Position numbers and translations under genes: made by a program. From DATJLY01 sp035532935 (GTDB lineage: Bacteria; Pseudomonadota; Alphaproteobacteria; ATCC43930; CGMCC-115725), in assembly GCA_035532935.1 (NCBI GenBank), contig DATKQE010000003.1, positions 87,221 to 151,220 of the forward strand: a stretch of 64,000 bases of DNA, given 5' to 3'. The notes under the pieces are model-generated. The model was not told the origin of the DNA. It saw nothing but the letters and a program-made list of their open reading frames with translations, and ran no database searches. Within the stretch, counting starts at the first letter, position 1; every line of letters starts with the position of its first letter. This document shows, in pieces, positions 42,425-51,061 of the stretch.

Positions 42425-43297
42425 TCAACCCCGGCGCTTTCCCATGAAGCGATGCACCATGCGCACCAGCCGCGGCACCGCGCGCGGGCGCAGCAGGCGG
42501 GCATCGTAGCGGCCGAGCCGGCGGTCGTTCTCGGAGAGGCAAATGCCCATCAGCGCCGCGGCGTCGATGTCGATGCCGATCGACTTGCTGCCGGTGACGG
42601 TGAAGTTGTTGTCCGGTGCCGCGCCGCCGACGCTGCGCGCGATGCCGATGCGCTCCCAGACGAGAAACGCCCATACCGCCAGCGTCTTCGCCACGAACAG
42701 CGGCTTGCGCCAGAGCGGCAGGTTGCGCCGGTGCCAGGCCGCCCAATTGACGAAGAACAGGATGTGGCGTCCTTCCTCCTGCATTACCGGTTCGAACGTA
42801 TCGACAAGATCGGGCGGGAAAAAGCCTGACCGCTTGGCCACCTCGAACAGGCCGAAGGCGAAGAAGCTGTCGATGCACTCGCTATAGCCGGTCACCATGA
42901 ACGCCCATTCGGCATCGCGCGGCGCCACGTATTGCGGCTCCGGCGGCAGATTGATGCCATAGGCGGCGACGAGGTTGGACAGCACGTCCTTGTGCCGGCC
43001 CTCCTCGAAGGCGTTGAGCGTCACCGCCTCGCGCAGCAGCGGATCGGCGATGGTCTCGGCATAGGTCCTGACGCGCAGCCGCGCCTTGCCCTCGGTCGCG
43101 ACCGCGATGTCCCAGATCGGCAGCGAGACGAGCCGGTTGCGCGCTTCGTCGTCGAGCTTGGGCCAGTCGATGATCGCCGGCTTGTAGGGATCGAAGGTGT
43201 CGAGCAGCATGCGGCAGAACAGCGCCTTGTGCGCATCGCTGCCGATGGGCGCTGGATCGGGCGCATAGTGGCGTCCCGCGGTCTGGGCGACGGTCAT
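42425..43297 (-). CDS. ferritin-like diiron protein, putative oxygenase or oxidase
   Basis: The 290-residue soluble protein carries a full carboxylate diiron ligand set: Glu69, then Glu99-x-x-His102 (FEEGRH), Glu140 (GYSECID), and Glu175-x-x-His178 (QEEGRH), with helix spacings as in ferritin-like oxygenases. Many members act on amines or fatty acids. The C-terminal third (after 220, GSKSIGIDIDAAALMGICLSEND) is outside the four-helix bundle. Its position between a ThDP enzyme and nitrile hydratase suggests that it works on the same compound, perhaps to form or alter a nitrile; this is inference. Confidence 0.7.
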   Translation of the reverse strand: MTVAQTAGRHYAPDPAPIGSDAHKALFCRMLLDTFDPYKPAIIDWPKLDDEARNRLVSLPIWDIAVATEGKARLRVRTYAETIADPLLREAVTLNAFEEGRHKDVLSNLVAAYGINLPPEPQYVAPRDAEWAFMVTGYSECIDSFFAFGLFEVAKRSGFFPPDLVDTFEPVMQEEGRHILFFVNWAAWHRRNLPLWRKPLFVAKTLAVWAFLVWERIGIARSVGGAAPDNNFTVTGSKSIGIDIDAAALMGICLSENDRRLGRYDARLLRPRAVPRLVRMVHRFMGKRRG

Positions 43298-43328
43298 GGG
43301 CGACCTGCTTCGTGCCGTGCGTTCGCCC

Positions 43329-44969
43329 TCATGCCGCCAGCGGGTGGCGCGAGGTCTGGGTTTCCTTCTTGGTGATGAATTCGATCAGCGCCGGCACGCC
43401 CTTCCTGGTCTCGGCGATGCCGCGCTGCAACGCGGGGACGATCTCCGACGCCGCGGTGACGCGTTCGCCATGGCCGCCGAGCGCGCGCGCGAGCGCGGCA
43501 TAGTCGCCGGAAATGTCGGTTGCGCGGTACTTGTCGGTCGAGGTCGGCATGATGTGCAACTCGCACGCCATCGAGGAATTGTTGAGCAAGAGCGACAGGA
43601 TCGGGATCCGGTTGCGCGCCGCGGTCTCGAAATCCATGCCGGTGAAGCCGATCGCAGCATCGCCCCAGAGATTGATGCACAGCTTGTCGGGATGGACGAG
43701 CTTTGCCCCCATGGCGAGGCCGAGCCCATAGCCGAGCTGCGTCGTCTTGCCCCAGCCGATATAGGAATGCGGCTCGCGCGCGATCCAGAACGGCGAGAGC
43801 TGATCGCGCGGGCTGCCGGCATCGTGGGTGATGATCGTGTTCGCCATGTCGACCGTGTGCATCAGGTCCCAGATGACGCGGTAGGGCGACAGCGGCGCTT
43901 CGTTGGAGGTGAGCTTCGGCATCCATTCGCCGAGCCAGGCCTCGCGAATTTCGGCGATCTCGCGGGCGACGGCGGCGGCGTCGCGCGGCGCCTTCACGAA
44001 CGCGCCCAGCTCGGCAATGAGCGCATCGAGCGTGAGCGCGGCGTCGCCGACGAGGCCGATCGCCGAGGCGACGTCCTTGTTGAGGTGGTCGGGATCGAGC
44101 GTTGCGTGGATCATCGTCTTGCCCTTGGGCATGGCGATCCCGAACGAGGTCTCGGTGAAGCTGCAGCCGATGCCGAAGATGACGTCGGCATGGTCGAGGA
44201 AATGGCGTGCGGTCTTGGGCACCGCCGCGCCGCCCGAGCCGAGCGCGAGGCGGTGGTTCTCGGGAAAGGCGCTCTTGCCTTCGAGGCTCGTCACCACCGG
44301 GGCGGCCAGCAGCTCGGCCAGTGCGCGGAGCTGCGGCCAAGCGCGCGCCCAATGCACGCCTTGGCCGGCATAGATCACCGGCCGTGCCGCCTTGGCGAGG
44401 AGCCGCGCCGCCTCGCGCACGGCCTCGGTCTCGGGGGCGTAGCGGGTGGCGCGCACCGGCGCGTAGTTGAGTGGACCGGGCATCTCCTCGTGCCAGAGAT
44501 CGGCCGGAACCTCGACCAAAGCCGGGCCGCCGCGGCCGTTGCGCAGATGCGAGAACGCGCGCCGCATCACGTTCGGCACCTCGGCGGGCGAGGTCAGCGG
44601 CTCGGCCGATTTGGAGACGCCGCGCATCTCGCGCGTGGCATTGTAGTTGGCGCCGACATGGGCGAGGCGGCGCGGATAGCCGCCCGGAATGACCAGGATC
44701 GGGATGGATTCGCTGAACGCCTGGGCGATGCCGCCATAGGCGTTCTCGGTGCCGGGCCCGTGCTGCATGCAGAAGGCGCCGATCTGGCGGCCCTGGGTCA
44801 TGCGCGAGATCGCGTCGGCCATGTGCAGGCCGATTCGTTCCTGGCGCACGATGATCGGCCGGATGTCGGCCGCGGCCGCATATTCGATCAGATGATTGAC
44901 CGGATAGGCGGTGAGAATCTCCACGCCTTCGCGCTTCATGATCTCGGCGATCGCCGCTCCTACCTTCAT
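43329..44969 (-). CDS. thiamine-diphosphate-dependent enzyme (acetolactate synthase-like)
   Basis: This 546-residue enzyme starts at the ATG preceded by GGAGCACGACG. It has the three-domain ThDP fold: PYR domain with catalytic Glu in IIVRQERIGLHMADA (about 45), middle domain about 190-330, and PP domain with GDAAIGFTGMDFE and LLLNN at about 455-485 that bind Mg-ThDP. The group includes acetolactate synthase, oxalyl-CoA and benzoylformate decarboxylases; the side-chain preference cannot be read. A 2-keto acid substrate is likely. The upstream gene, a D-2-hydroxyacid dehydrogenase, could supply or use such a keto acid. Confidence 0.82.
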   Translation of the reverse strand: MKVGAAIAEIMKREGVEILTAYPVNHLIEYAAAADIRPIIVRQERIGLHMADAISRMTQGRQIGAFCMQHGPGTENAYGGIAQAFSESIPILVIPGGYPRRLAHVGANYNATREMRGVSKSAEPLTSPAEVPNVMRRAFSHLRNGRGGPALVEVPADLWHEEMPGPLNYAPVRATRYAPETEAVREAARLLAKAARPVIYAGQGVHWARAWPQLRALAELLAAPVVTSLEGKSAFPENHRLALGSGGAAVPKTARHFLDHADVIFGIGCSFTETSFGIAMPKGKTMIHATLDPDHLNKDVASAIGLVGDAALTLDALIAELGAFVKAPRDAAAVAREIAEIREAWLGEWMPKLTSNEAPLSPYRVIWDLMHTVDMANTIITHDAGSPRDQLSPFWIAREPHSYIGWGKTTQLGYGLGLAMGAKLVHPDKLCINLWGDAAIGFTGMDFETAARNRIPILSLLLNNSSMACELHIMPTSTDKYRATDISGDYAALARALGGHGERVTAASEIVPALQRGIAETRKGVPALIEFITKKETQTSRHPLAA

Positions 44970-44980
44970 CGTCGTGCTCC

Positions 44981-46024
44981 TTAGTTCGCGGGACCGCGTT
45001 CCATGGAATAGGGTTGCCAGCGCCTGAGCTCGGTCTTCTCCAGCACCGAGGGGTTGACGCAGCTCCTCGGCCACTTGCCGCGCAGGACGAGCGCGATCTC
45101 CTGGCCGACGCGGCGCCGGCGCATCGGATCGAACCGCCCGGAGGCCGAGGCGACATGCGGGGTCAGGATGACATTGTCCATCTTGAGGAGCGGGTTGTCG
45201 GGCTGCGGCGGCTCGACCGCGAGCACGTCGAGCCCGGCGCCGGCGATCCAGTTCTCCTGCAGCGCCTTGATCAGCGCCGGCTCGTCCACCGTCGCGCCGC
45301 GCCCGGTGTTGATGAAGAGCGCGCCCTTCTTCATCATGCGGAAGTGGCGTTCGGTCAGCATCTGGCGCGCATCATCGGTCGCCGGCGCGTGCATCGACAC
45401 GATGTCGGATTGGCGCAGCAGCTCCTCGAGCGTCACTGCCTCGACGCCATAGGGGCTCATCACCAGCTCCTCGACATAGGGATCATAGGCCATCATACGC
45501 AGCCCGAAGGCGCGCGCCCTCGTGGCGACCGCGCGCGCGACATGGCCGAAAGCGATCAGGCCGAGCGTCTGCCCCATCAGGCGCGGCTGGTCGAGCGCCG
45601 GCCGTCCCTCGCGCCAGCGCCCCTCGCGTACCATCCGATCCTGCACCACGAGCCGGCGGAAGCTCGCGAGGATGAGCATCATGGCGTGGTCTGCCACCTC
45701 CTCGATGAAGGTGTCGGGCACGTTGGTCACGGGAATGCCGCGCGCGGTCGCCGCGGCGACGTCGATATAGTCGGTTCCGACCGTACCGACGGCGATGATC
45801 TTGCAGCGCTCGAGTCCGTCGATCATGCGCTGGGTGAAGTTGCGGCCCTTGGCATAGACCGCGTCGGCGTCATGCGCCGCGGCGATGAACGCGTTCTCCG
45901 AGGCGGCGTCGATCTCGACGATCTCGGCATCGAGCGGGACGAGCGCCTCGTTCTCGAGCTCATAGGCTTCGGCGGTCACGGCGAAGCTCGTTCCCTTGGG
46001 CGTAACGACCTTGAATCGCGCCAT
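44981..46024 (-). CDS. D-isomer-specific 2-hydroxyacid dehydrogenase
   Basis: This 347-residue NAD-dependent enzyme interconverts 2-hydroxy and 2-keto acids. The start follows GGAGGAGGAA directly. The Rossmann part has LIAFGHVARAVATRARAFG (an unusual GxxxxA variant of the GxGxxG loop). The catalytic triad is Arg in NTGRGATVDE, Glu in LDVLAVEPPQ and His in LTPHVASASG. Of the family, phosphoglycerate dehydrogenase- and CtBP-like forms are closest by eye. The substrate is unknown. It follows livF by 68 bases and precedes the ThDP gene by 11. Confidence 0.85.
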   Translation of the reverse strand: MARFKVVTPKGTSFAVTAEAYELENEALVPLDAEIVEIDAASENAFIAAAHDADAVYAKGRNFTQRMIDGLERCKIIAVGTVGTDYIDVAAATARGIPVTNVPDTFIEEVADHAMMLILASFRRLVVQDRMVREGRWREGRPALDQPRLMGQTLGLIAFGHVARAVATRARAFGLRMMAYDPYVEELVMSPYGVEAVTLEELLRQSDIVSMHAPATDDARQMLTERHFRMMKKGALFINTGRGATVDEPALIKALQENWIAGAGLDVLAVEPPQPDNPLLKMDNVILTPHVASASGRFDPMRRRRVGQEIALVLRGKWPRSCVNPSVLEKTELRRWQPYSMERGPAN

Positions 46025-46092
46025 TTCCTCCTCCGGCATTCGCGCCATTGAACGGGGCGCGGGCGCGCCTGTCAAATCCCGGTGCGGGCGGC

Positions 46093-46836
46093 TTAAGCCT
46101 CGATGCCGGTGCCGAGATAGGCGGAACGGAGGCGCGCGTCGGTCTGGAGCGCGGCGGCGGTGCCGCTCGCCACCACGCGGCCGGTGTCGAGCACGTAGCC
46201 GCGATCGGCCATGCGCAGCGCCGCGAGCGCGTTCTGGTCGGCCAGCACGATGGTCATGCCCTGCTCGCGCTGCAGCCGCCCGAGCGTCGCTAGCACGTCG
46301 CGGACGAGGCCGGGCGCGAGGCCAAGCGAGGGCTCGTCGCACAAAAGGAGGCGCGGCTCGGTCATGAGCGCGCGGCCGATCGCCAGCATCTGCGCCTCGC
46401 CGCCCGAGAACGTGCCGGCGAGTTGGCGCTGGCGCTCGCCGAGGCGAGGAAACATGGTGAAGACGCGCTCCATCGCCGTCGCCATGCCGGCCGGTATGCG
46501 CACGCCTAGTTTTGCATAGGCGCCGAGAATCAGGTTCTCGCGCACGGTCATGTCGGGAAAGAGCTGCCGTCCCTCCGGGATGATGCCGATGCCGAGGCGG
46601 ATGCGCGCAGCCGGCGCGATCGCGGCGAGATCGCGGCCGCGAAAGCGGATGGTGCCGCTGCCGGCTGCGAGCACCCCGGTCACCGCCTTGATGAGCGTGC
46701 TCTTGCCGGCGCCGTTGGGCCCGAGAATGGCGACGAACTCGCCCGGGCGCACGTCGAGGTCGACGCCCTTCAGCGACTGGATGTTGCCGTAGGCGACATG
46801 CAGGCCGCGCACTTCGAGTATCGGCTCAGGCGCCAA
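46093..46836 (-). CDS. livF: branched-chain amino acid-type ABC transporter ATPase, LivF-like
   Basis: The 247-residue ATPase has Walker A GPNGAGKSTL, signature FSGGEAQMLAIGRAL, Walker B LLLCDEPSLGLAP and switch region VLADQNALAAL. The GGE...AIGRAL and SLGLAP forms are characteristic of LivF. It overlaps livG by 11 bases. With LivG it drives the importer; substrates of the family include hydrophobic amino acids, amides, urea and aromatic acids. Confidence 0.9.
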   Translation of the reverse strand: MAPEPILEVRGLHVAYGNIQSLKGVDLDVRPGEFVAILGPNGAGKSTLIKAVTGVLAAGSGTIRFRGRDLAAIAPAARIRLGIGIIPEGRQLFPDMTVRENLILGAYAKLGVRIPAGMATAMERVFTMFPRLGERQRQLAGTFSGGEAQMLAIGRALMTEPRLLLCDEPSLGLAPGLVRDVLATLGRLQREQGMTIVLADQNALAALRMADRGYVLDTGRVVASGTAAALQTDARLRSAYLGTGIEA

Positions 46837-47590
46837 GATAAGCCTCCACCACCGCCGGGCAGCGGGCCACCTCGTCGGGCAGCCCGTCGGCGATCTTGCG
46901 GCCGAAATCGAGCACGACGACGCGATCTACGAGCCCCATGACCAGCGGCATGTTGTGCTCAACCAGTAGCACCGAGCAGGCGGTCTCGCGCACGATGTCG
47001 CGCAGGATGTGCGCAAGCTGGTACTTCTCGACCTCGTTGAGTCCCGCCGCCGGCTCGTCCAGCAGTACCAGCGCCGGCTCGCTCGCCATCGCCCGGGCGA
47101 TCTCGGCGACGCGCTGGAGGCCGAAGGGCAGCGCCGTCGCCGGCATGTCGGCATAGGAACCGAGACCAAGCCGCTGCAGCCAGTCGTCGGCCCGCGCCGC
47201 CGCGATCCGCTCGAGGCGGCGGTGGACGCCGAGCCGCAGCATCGACGCGAAGAGCCCGCACCGCCCGGCGCGGAAGGCGCCCATCATCACGTTCTCGCGC
47301 AGCGACAGCTCGCCGAACAGGCGCACGTTCTGAAACGTCCGGGCAATGCCGAGCTGCGCCACCAGCTCGGGCGCGAGGCCGGTCATGTCGCGGTCGGCGA
47401 AGACGATCCGGCCCGCGGACGCGTTGACGACGCCGCAGAGCGTGTTGAAGATCGTCGTCTTGCCGGCGCCGTTCGGGCCGATGAGGCCGACGATCTCGTT
47501 GCGCCCGACTTCGAAGGAAACGCCGTCAACGGCCTGAAGTCCGCCGAAGCGCACCGACAATCCTGCCACGTCGAGCAGCGGCGCGGTCAT
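46826..47590 (-). CDS. livG: branched-chain amino acid-type ABC transporter ATPase, LivG-like
   Basis: The 254-residue ATPase has Walker A GPNGAGKTTIFN, LARTFQNVRLFGELSLRENVMMGA-type residues around the Q-loop (IARTFQNVRLF), Walker B VLLDEPAAGLNEVE and LLVEHNMPLVMG with the switch His. The signature motif here reads LPFGLQRVAEIARAM, the usual LivG variant of LSGGQ. It overlaps the permease gene by four bases (ATGA). Confidence 0.9.
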   Translation of the reverse strand: MTAPLLDVAGLSVRFGGLQAVDGVSFEVGRNEIVGLIGPNGAGKTTIFNTLCGVVNASAGRIVFADRDMTGLAPELVAQLGIARTFQNVRLFGELSLRENVMMGAFRAGRCGLFASMLRLGVHRRLERIAAARADDWLQRLGLGSYADMPATALPFGLQRVAEIARAMASEPALVLLDEPAAGLNEVEKYQLAHILRDIVRETACSVLLVEHNMPLVMGLVDRVVVLDFGRKIADGLPDEVARCPAVVEAYLGA

Positions 47591-49506
47591 GACGGCCGCA
47601 ACTCGGGCGCCGTGCGCCGCACCCGTCCCAGCGACCGCAGGCGCACGAGGAAGCGGCCGCCATGCTCATTCGTCTGAATCAGCACGACGCAGATGAGCAC
47701 GAGCCCGAAGATGAGATATTGCAGTCCCGCCACGACCTGGGTCGCGGACGAGCCGCCGACCCACGAGATGAACGCCGGCAGCGCCACGACGACGGCCGAG
47801 CCGACATAGGCGCCCCACAGCGACAAGAGCCCGCCGAGCGTGAGCGCGGTGAGCTGCGCGATGGTGGCGTCGAGACCGAACGGCGTCGGATTGGCGATGC
47901 CGAGATAATGGACATAGAGGCTGCCGGCGGCGCTCGCGACCGCGGCGCTGAAGGCGAAGCTGCGCGTCTTGAGCGCGACCACATCGACGGCGCAGGAGCG
48001 GGCGGCGGACTCGCTCGAGCGGATCGCCAAGAGCGCCCGCCCGAAGCGCGAGCGGGTGATGCTCAGCCCCAGCACCAGGACCACCAGCGAGACGACCAGG
48101 CCGACATAATAGAATTGCCGGTCCGCGAAAAAGCTCATGCCGCCGATGGCAAAGGGCGGAATGCCTGGCAGGCCGTTGGGTCCGCCGGTAATCTGCGACA
48201 GCTCGCGGGCGAAGGTGAGCGCGATCATCAACAGGCCGAGACTCGCCATCGACAGATAATAGCCGCGCAAGCGAAAGATCATGCGGCCGAGCGCGAGCGC
48301 CGTGAGCGCGGCCAGCACCACGCCGAGCGCGAGCGCCGGCAGCGCCGGCCAGCCCTGCTTCACCGTGAGATAGCCGCTGGTATAGGCGCCGATCATCATG
48401 AACGCGCCCTGGCCGAGCGAGAGCTGACCGCAATAGCCGGTCAGCAGCACGAGCCCCATCACGACGATCGCGGTGATCTCGGCGAAGATGGCGGTGGTCA
48501 GCCAGACGCCGTTCAGAACCTGCCCCAGGATCACGAGCACGACGATGCCGACGGCGAGCCGGACCCCGTCGGCCCGGGTGAAGCGCGTCGGGGAGACCGT
48601 GGTGGACAGAATCTCCTCGGGCTTGTCGTCCCCGGCGCTGCGCGGCAGCGTTCCCAAAAGACCTTGCGGGCGCACCAGCAGCACCGCCAGCAGCAGCCCG
48701 AAGGTGATCGCATCCTGATAGGCCGAGGAGATGAACCCGGCGCCGAAGCCTTCGGCCAAGCCGAGCACGAGCCCGCCGACGATCGGTCCATAGGTGGTCG
48801 AGAAGCCGCCGAGCGCCGCGGCGGTAAAGCCCTTGAGTCCCAATCCCAGCCCGATATCGACCTGGGCCAGCGAAATCGGCGCCCAGACCGCGCCGCCAAG
48901 ACCGCCGAGCAGGCCCGCGGCCACGAAGGCATAGAGACCGAGGCGGCGGGCATCGATGCCGACGAAGGCGGCGCCCAGGGGATTGGAGGCGCCGGCCCGG
49001 AGCGCGAGCCCCATCACCGTGCGCTGAAAGAACCCGGCCGTGGCGATGCTCACCACCGCCAGCGTGGCGATGAGCCATAGTTCCTGCGGCAGGACGCTGA
49101 CCCCGAAGACATTGAGCGGATGGCTTCCGGTGAAGGACGGCACCGGAATCGGCTCGGCGCTCCAGATCGTCGTCACCGTGCCGCGGATCAGGATCGAGAA
49201 GCCGATGGTGATGAGCACCGATTGCGCGATCGTCGCCCGTCGCGCCGGCCGCAGCCCCAAAAGATAGAACGCGCCGGCGATCGCCGCGCACGCGACGACG
49301 GCGATGGCGGCGCTCACGCCGACGGGAACGCCGGCCCGCGCCAGCACCCCCGTCAGGATGGCGCCCAGCATGGCGAGATCGCCCTGGGCGAAGTTTATGA
49401 TTCCGGTGCTGCGGCTGACCAGCCCGAAGCCAAGGCCGATGAAGGCATAGAGCGCCCCATTGGCGAGGCTCGAAAAGACGGTCTGAGCGACGGTAACGAA
49501 ATCCAT
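47587..49506 (-). CDS. fused LivH-LivM permease of the Liv-type ABC transporter
   Basis: The 639-residue protein joins both membrane subunits. Residues about 1-295 are LivH-like (LANGALYAFIGLGFGLVSRSTG, with GFTAAALGGFSTTYGPIVGG). Residues about 305-615 are LivM-like (GQLSLGQGAFMMIGAYTSGY, LALRGYYL-like FRLRGYYLSMASLGL, ALTLGGLLSLWGAYVGSAVV). A linker of about 20 residues joins them. In most bacteria these are two proteins, so the fusion fixes the 1:1 ratio. Fourteen or so helices are visible. Confidence 0.88.
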   Translation of the reverse strand: MDFVTVAQTVFSSLANGALYAFIGLGFGLVSRSTGIINFAQGDLAMLGAILTGVLARAGVPVGVSAAIAVVACAAIAGAFYLLGLRPARRATIAQSVLITIGFSILIRGTVTTIWSAEPIPVPSFTGSHPLNVFGVSVLPQELWLIATLAVVSIATAGFFQRTVMGLALRAGASNPLGAAFVGIDARRLGLYAFVAAGLLGGLGGAVWAPISLAQVDIGLGLGLKGFTAAALGGFSTTYGPIVGGLVLGLAEGFGAGFISSAYQDAITFGLLLAVLLVRPQGLLGTLPRSAGDDKPEEILSTTVSPTRFTRADGVRLAVGIVVLVILGQVLNGVWLTTAIFAEITAIVVMGLVLLTGYCGQLSLGQGAFMMIGAYTSGYLTVKQGWPALPALALGVVLAALTALALGRMIFRLRGYYLSMASLGLLMIALTFARELSQITGGPNGLPGIPPFAIGGMSFFADRQFYYVGLVVSLVVLVLGLSITRSRFGRALLAIRSSESAARSCAVDVVALKTRSFAFSAAVASAAGSLYVHYLGIANPTPFGLDATIAQLTALTLGGLLSLWGAYVGSAVVVALPAFISWVGGSSATQVVAGLQYLIFGLVLICVVLIQTNEHGGRFLVRLRSLGRVRRTAPELRPS

Positions 49507-49513
49507 CGCGCCG

Positions 49514-50662
49514 TTACTGCGCCTGCAGCCACTTCCCGTGATCGTATTTGAGCAGGGCGATGCCGCTCTTGAGCGAGCTTTCGTGGCTCGTCGGCGAGAA
49601 CGTCCAATAGCCTTGGATACCGGCCACGTCCTTCAGCGACTCGAGCGCATGGAGCAGCGCCTCGTGATCGAGCGCCTTGGCGCCGAGCGACTTCGCCGCC
49701 ACCTGGGTCAATAGGATCGAATCGGCGCAGGTCGCCGACAGCGCGACCACCTCGACGCCGGGGTCGATCTTCTCGAACTCGGCACGAAAGGCCTTGAGGT
49801 TCGCGGCCAGCGGATTGTTGCTGCCCTCGCCGGACACCGACGCCTTGAGGCCGATATAGAGAATCTGCCCTGCGGCGTTGCCGGCAAGACCGGCGAAAGC
49901 GCTGGTCTGGAGATTGGTGCCGACGACGATCGGCTGCTTCATGCCGAGCTCGTAGATCTTCTTGGCGATGATTGCGCCCGGCGGCGGATTGGAGGACATG
50001 TCGAAGATGGCATCCGGCTTGGCGGCGCGAACACGCGTCACCTGCGCCGTCATGTCGGTATCGGTCTGCGTGTAGAGTTCCTCGTCGATGATCTTCATGC
50101 CGACCGCGCCGACGGCAGCCTTGAGATTGGCGGCCACGTCCGCTCCGAACGGACCGTTATCGCGGATGTCGGCGACGGTCTTGACGCCCTTGGTCTTGAG
50201 ATAATCGAGTGCGACCGGGATCTGGTCCTCGTTGGTCGCCAGCGCCTTGAACACCCATTTCCGGACCGGCCGGAAATTGATGGTGGCGCCGGCGATGGCG
50301 AAGGTCGGCACCCCGGCCTGGGCGATGACCGGCTGTATGGCAACGGTCTGCGGCGTGGTGCCGGCGCCGAGCAGGAGATCGACCTTATCGTCGAAGAGCA
50401 GCCGGCGCGCGCACAGCACCGCCTGCTGCTCGACCGTCTGGGTGTCGCAGATGGTCATGTCGACATGCATCCCGCCGATGCCGCCGCGCGCGTTGGCGAG
50501 CGCGACGGTGGCCTTGGCTCCCTCGACCAGGTACTTGCCGATATCGGCGCCCGGGCCGGTCAGCGGCAGAATGGTGCCGATCTTGAAATCCGCGGACCGC
50601 GCCGCTGTCAGCGGCAGGCCGGCAATGGCGAGAGCGGCGAGCGTCAGTGTCGAGCGATGCAC
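49514..50662 (-). CDS. Liv-type ABC transporter substrate-binding protein
   Basis: The 382-residue periplasmic protein starts at GTG with GGGGAGG well placed before it. The signal peptide is LTLAALAIAGLPLTAARSA. The mature part begins FKIGTILPLTGPGADIGKYL and has the type I fold with VDLLLGAGTTPQTVAIQPVI and the ligand-loop FAIAGATINF; this class binds branched amino acids, amides (AmiC-like), urea or aromatic acids. It heads the minus-strand run that ends in nitrile hydratase, so its ligand is probably the starting compound of that pathway. Confidence 0.88.
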   Translation of the reverse strand: MHRSTLTLAALAIAGLPLTAARSADFKIGTILPLTGPGADIGKYLVEGAKATVALANARGGIGGMHVDMTICDTQTVEQQAVLCARRLLFDDKVDLLLGAGTTPQTVAIQPVIAQAGVPTFAIAGATINFRPVRKWVFKALATNEDQIPVALDYLKTKGVKTVADIRDNGPFGADVAANLKAAVGAVGMKIIDEELYTQTDTDMTAQVTRVRAAKPDAIFDMSSNPPPGAIIAKKIYELGMKQPIVVGTNLQTSAFAGLAGNAAGQILYIGLKASVSGEGSNNPLAANLKAFRAEFEKIDPGVEVVALSATCADSILLTQVAAKSLGAKALDHEALLHALESLKDVAGIQGYWTFSPTSHESSLKSGIALLKYDHGKWLQAQ

Positions 50663-50897
50663 GTCAGTGTCCTCCCCTGCGGTTGATGCCGTCATGCGCA
50701 ACCTTGCGGATGCGATGACGAGCGCTTTGCCTTTCCGGCTATTTTGGTTGACAAGCATAGCCGATTGCCGCGCCCTGTCGATGCCGTGTTTGGCGCGCGG
50801 GGCGGTCCGGCGCGGCGTCGTTCTCGGGCCCGATCGGCCCATGCTATACTGGCGTCGTCGCCGCTCGATGGCGGCCGATGGGACGAGGGGTCTCGCC
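50663..50897. promoter_or_regulatory. divergent promoter region of the nitrile hydratase operon
   Basis: This stretch separates the binding-protein gene from the plus-strand genes. On the plus strand, TGCTATACT at 50842-50850 looks like an extended -10 element. A TTGACA lies at 50748-50753 but has no -10 at the right distance. No operator was recognised. It is the only likely start point for the 10-kb minus-strand unit. Confidence 0.4.
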
Positions 50898-51026
50898 ATG
50901 CTCAAGACGGCGCACGGCAACGGCAACGGCAACATCCTCGGCCGCGACGCCGCGCGACTGTTCAATCTCGACGTGCCGGAGCGCAAGCTCACGCGCGCGC
51001 CGCGCATTCCCGCGATGGCAGGCTGA
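50898..51026 (+). CDS. 42-residue frame resembling an amidohydrolase C-terminus
   Basis: The frame starts at an ATG with GACGAGGGG ahead of it and reads MLKTAHGNGNGNILGRDAARLF then NLDVPERKL. The part ILGRDAARLFNLDVP resembles the tail of PF04909-type amidohydrolases (compare ILGGNAAAAIARV in the enzyme at 62393-63418). Nothing upstream continues the match. It is therefore either a relic left by a deletion or a small gene co-transcribed with the beta subunit 35 bases downstream. I lean to a relic. Confidence 0.4.
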   Translation: MLKTAHGNGNGNILGRDAARLFNLDVPERKLTRAPRIPAMAG

Positions 51027-51061
51027 GCCCGGCGCCGCCGCGCCCGCGCTCGAGGAGCCGA

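Noticed and set aside
50748..50770. Strong sigma-70 promoter from TTGACA
   Set aside because: No -10 element lies 16-18 bases downstream; the better candidate is the extended -10 at 50842-50850.
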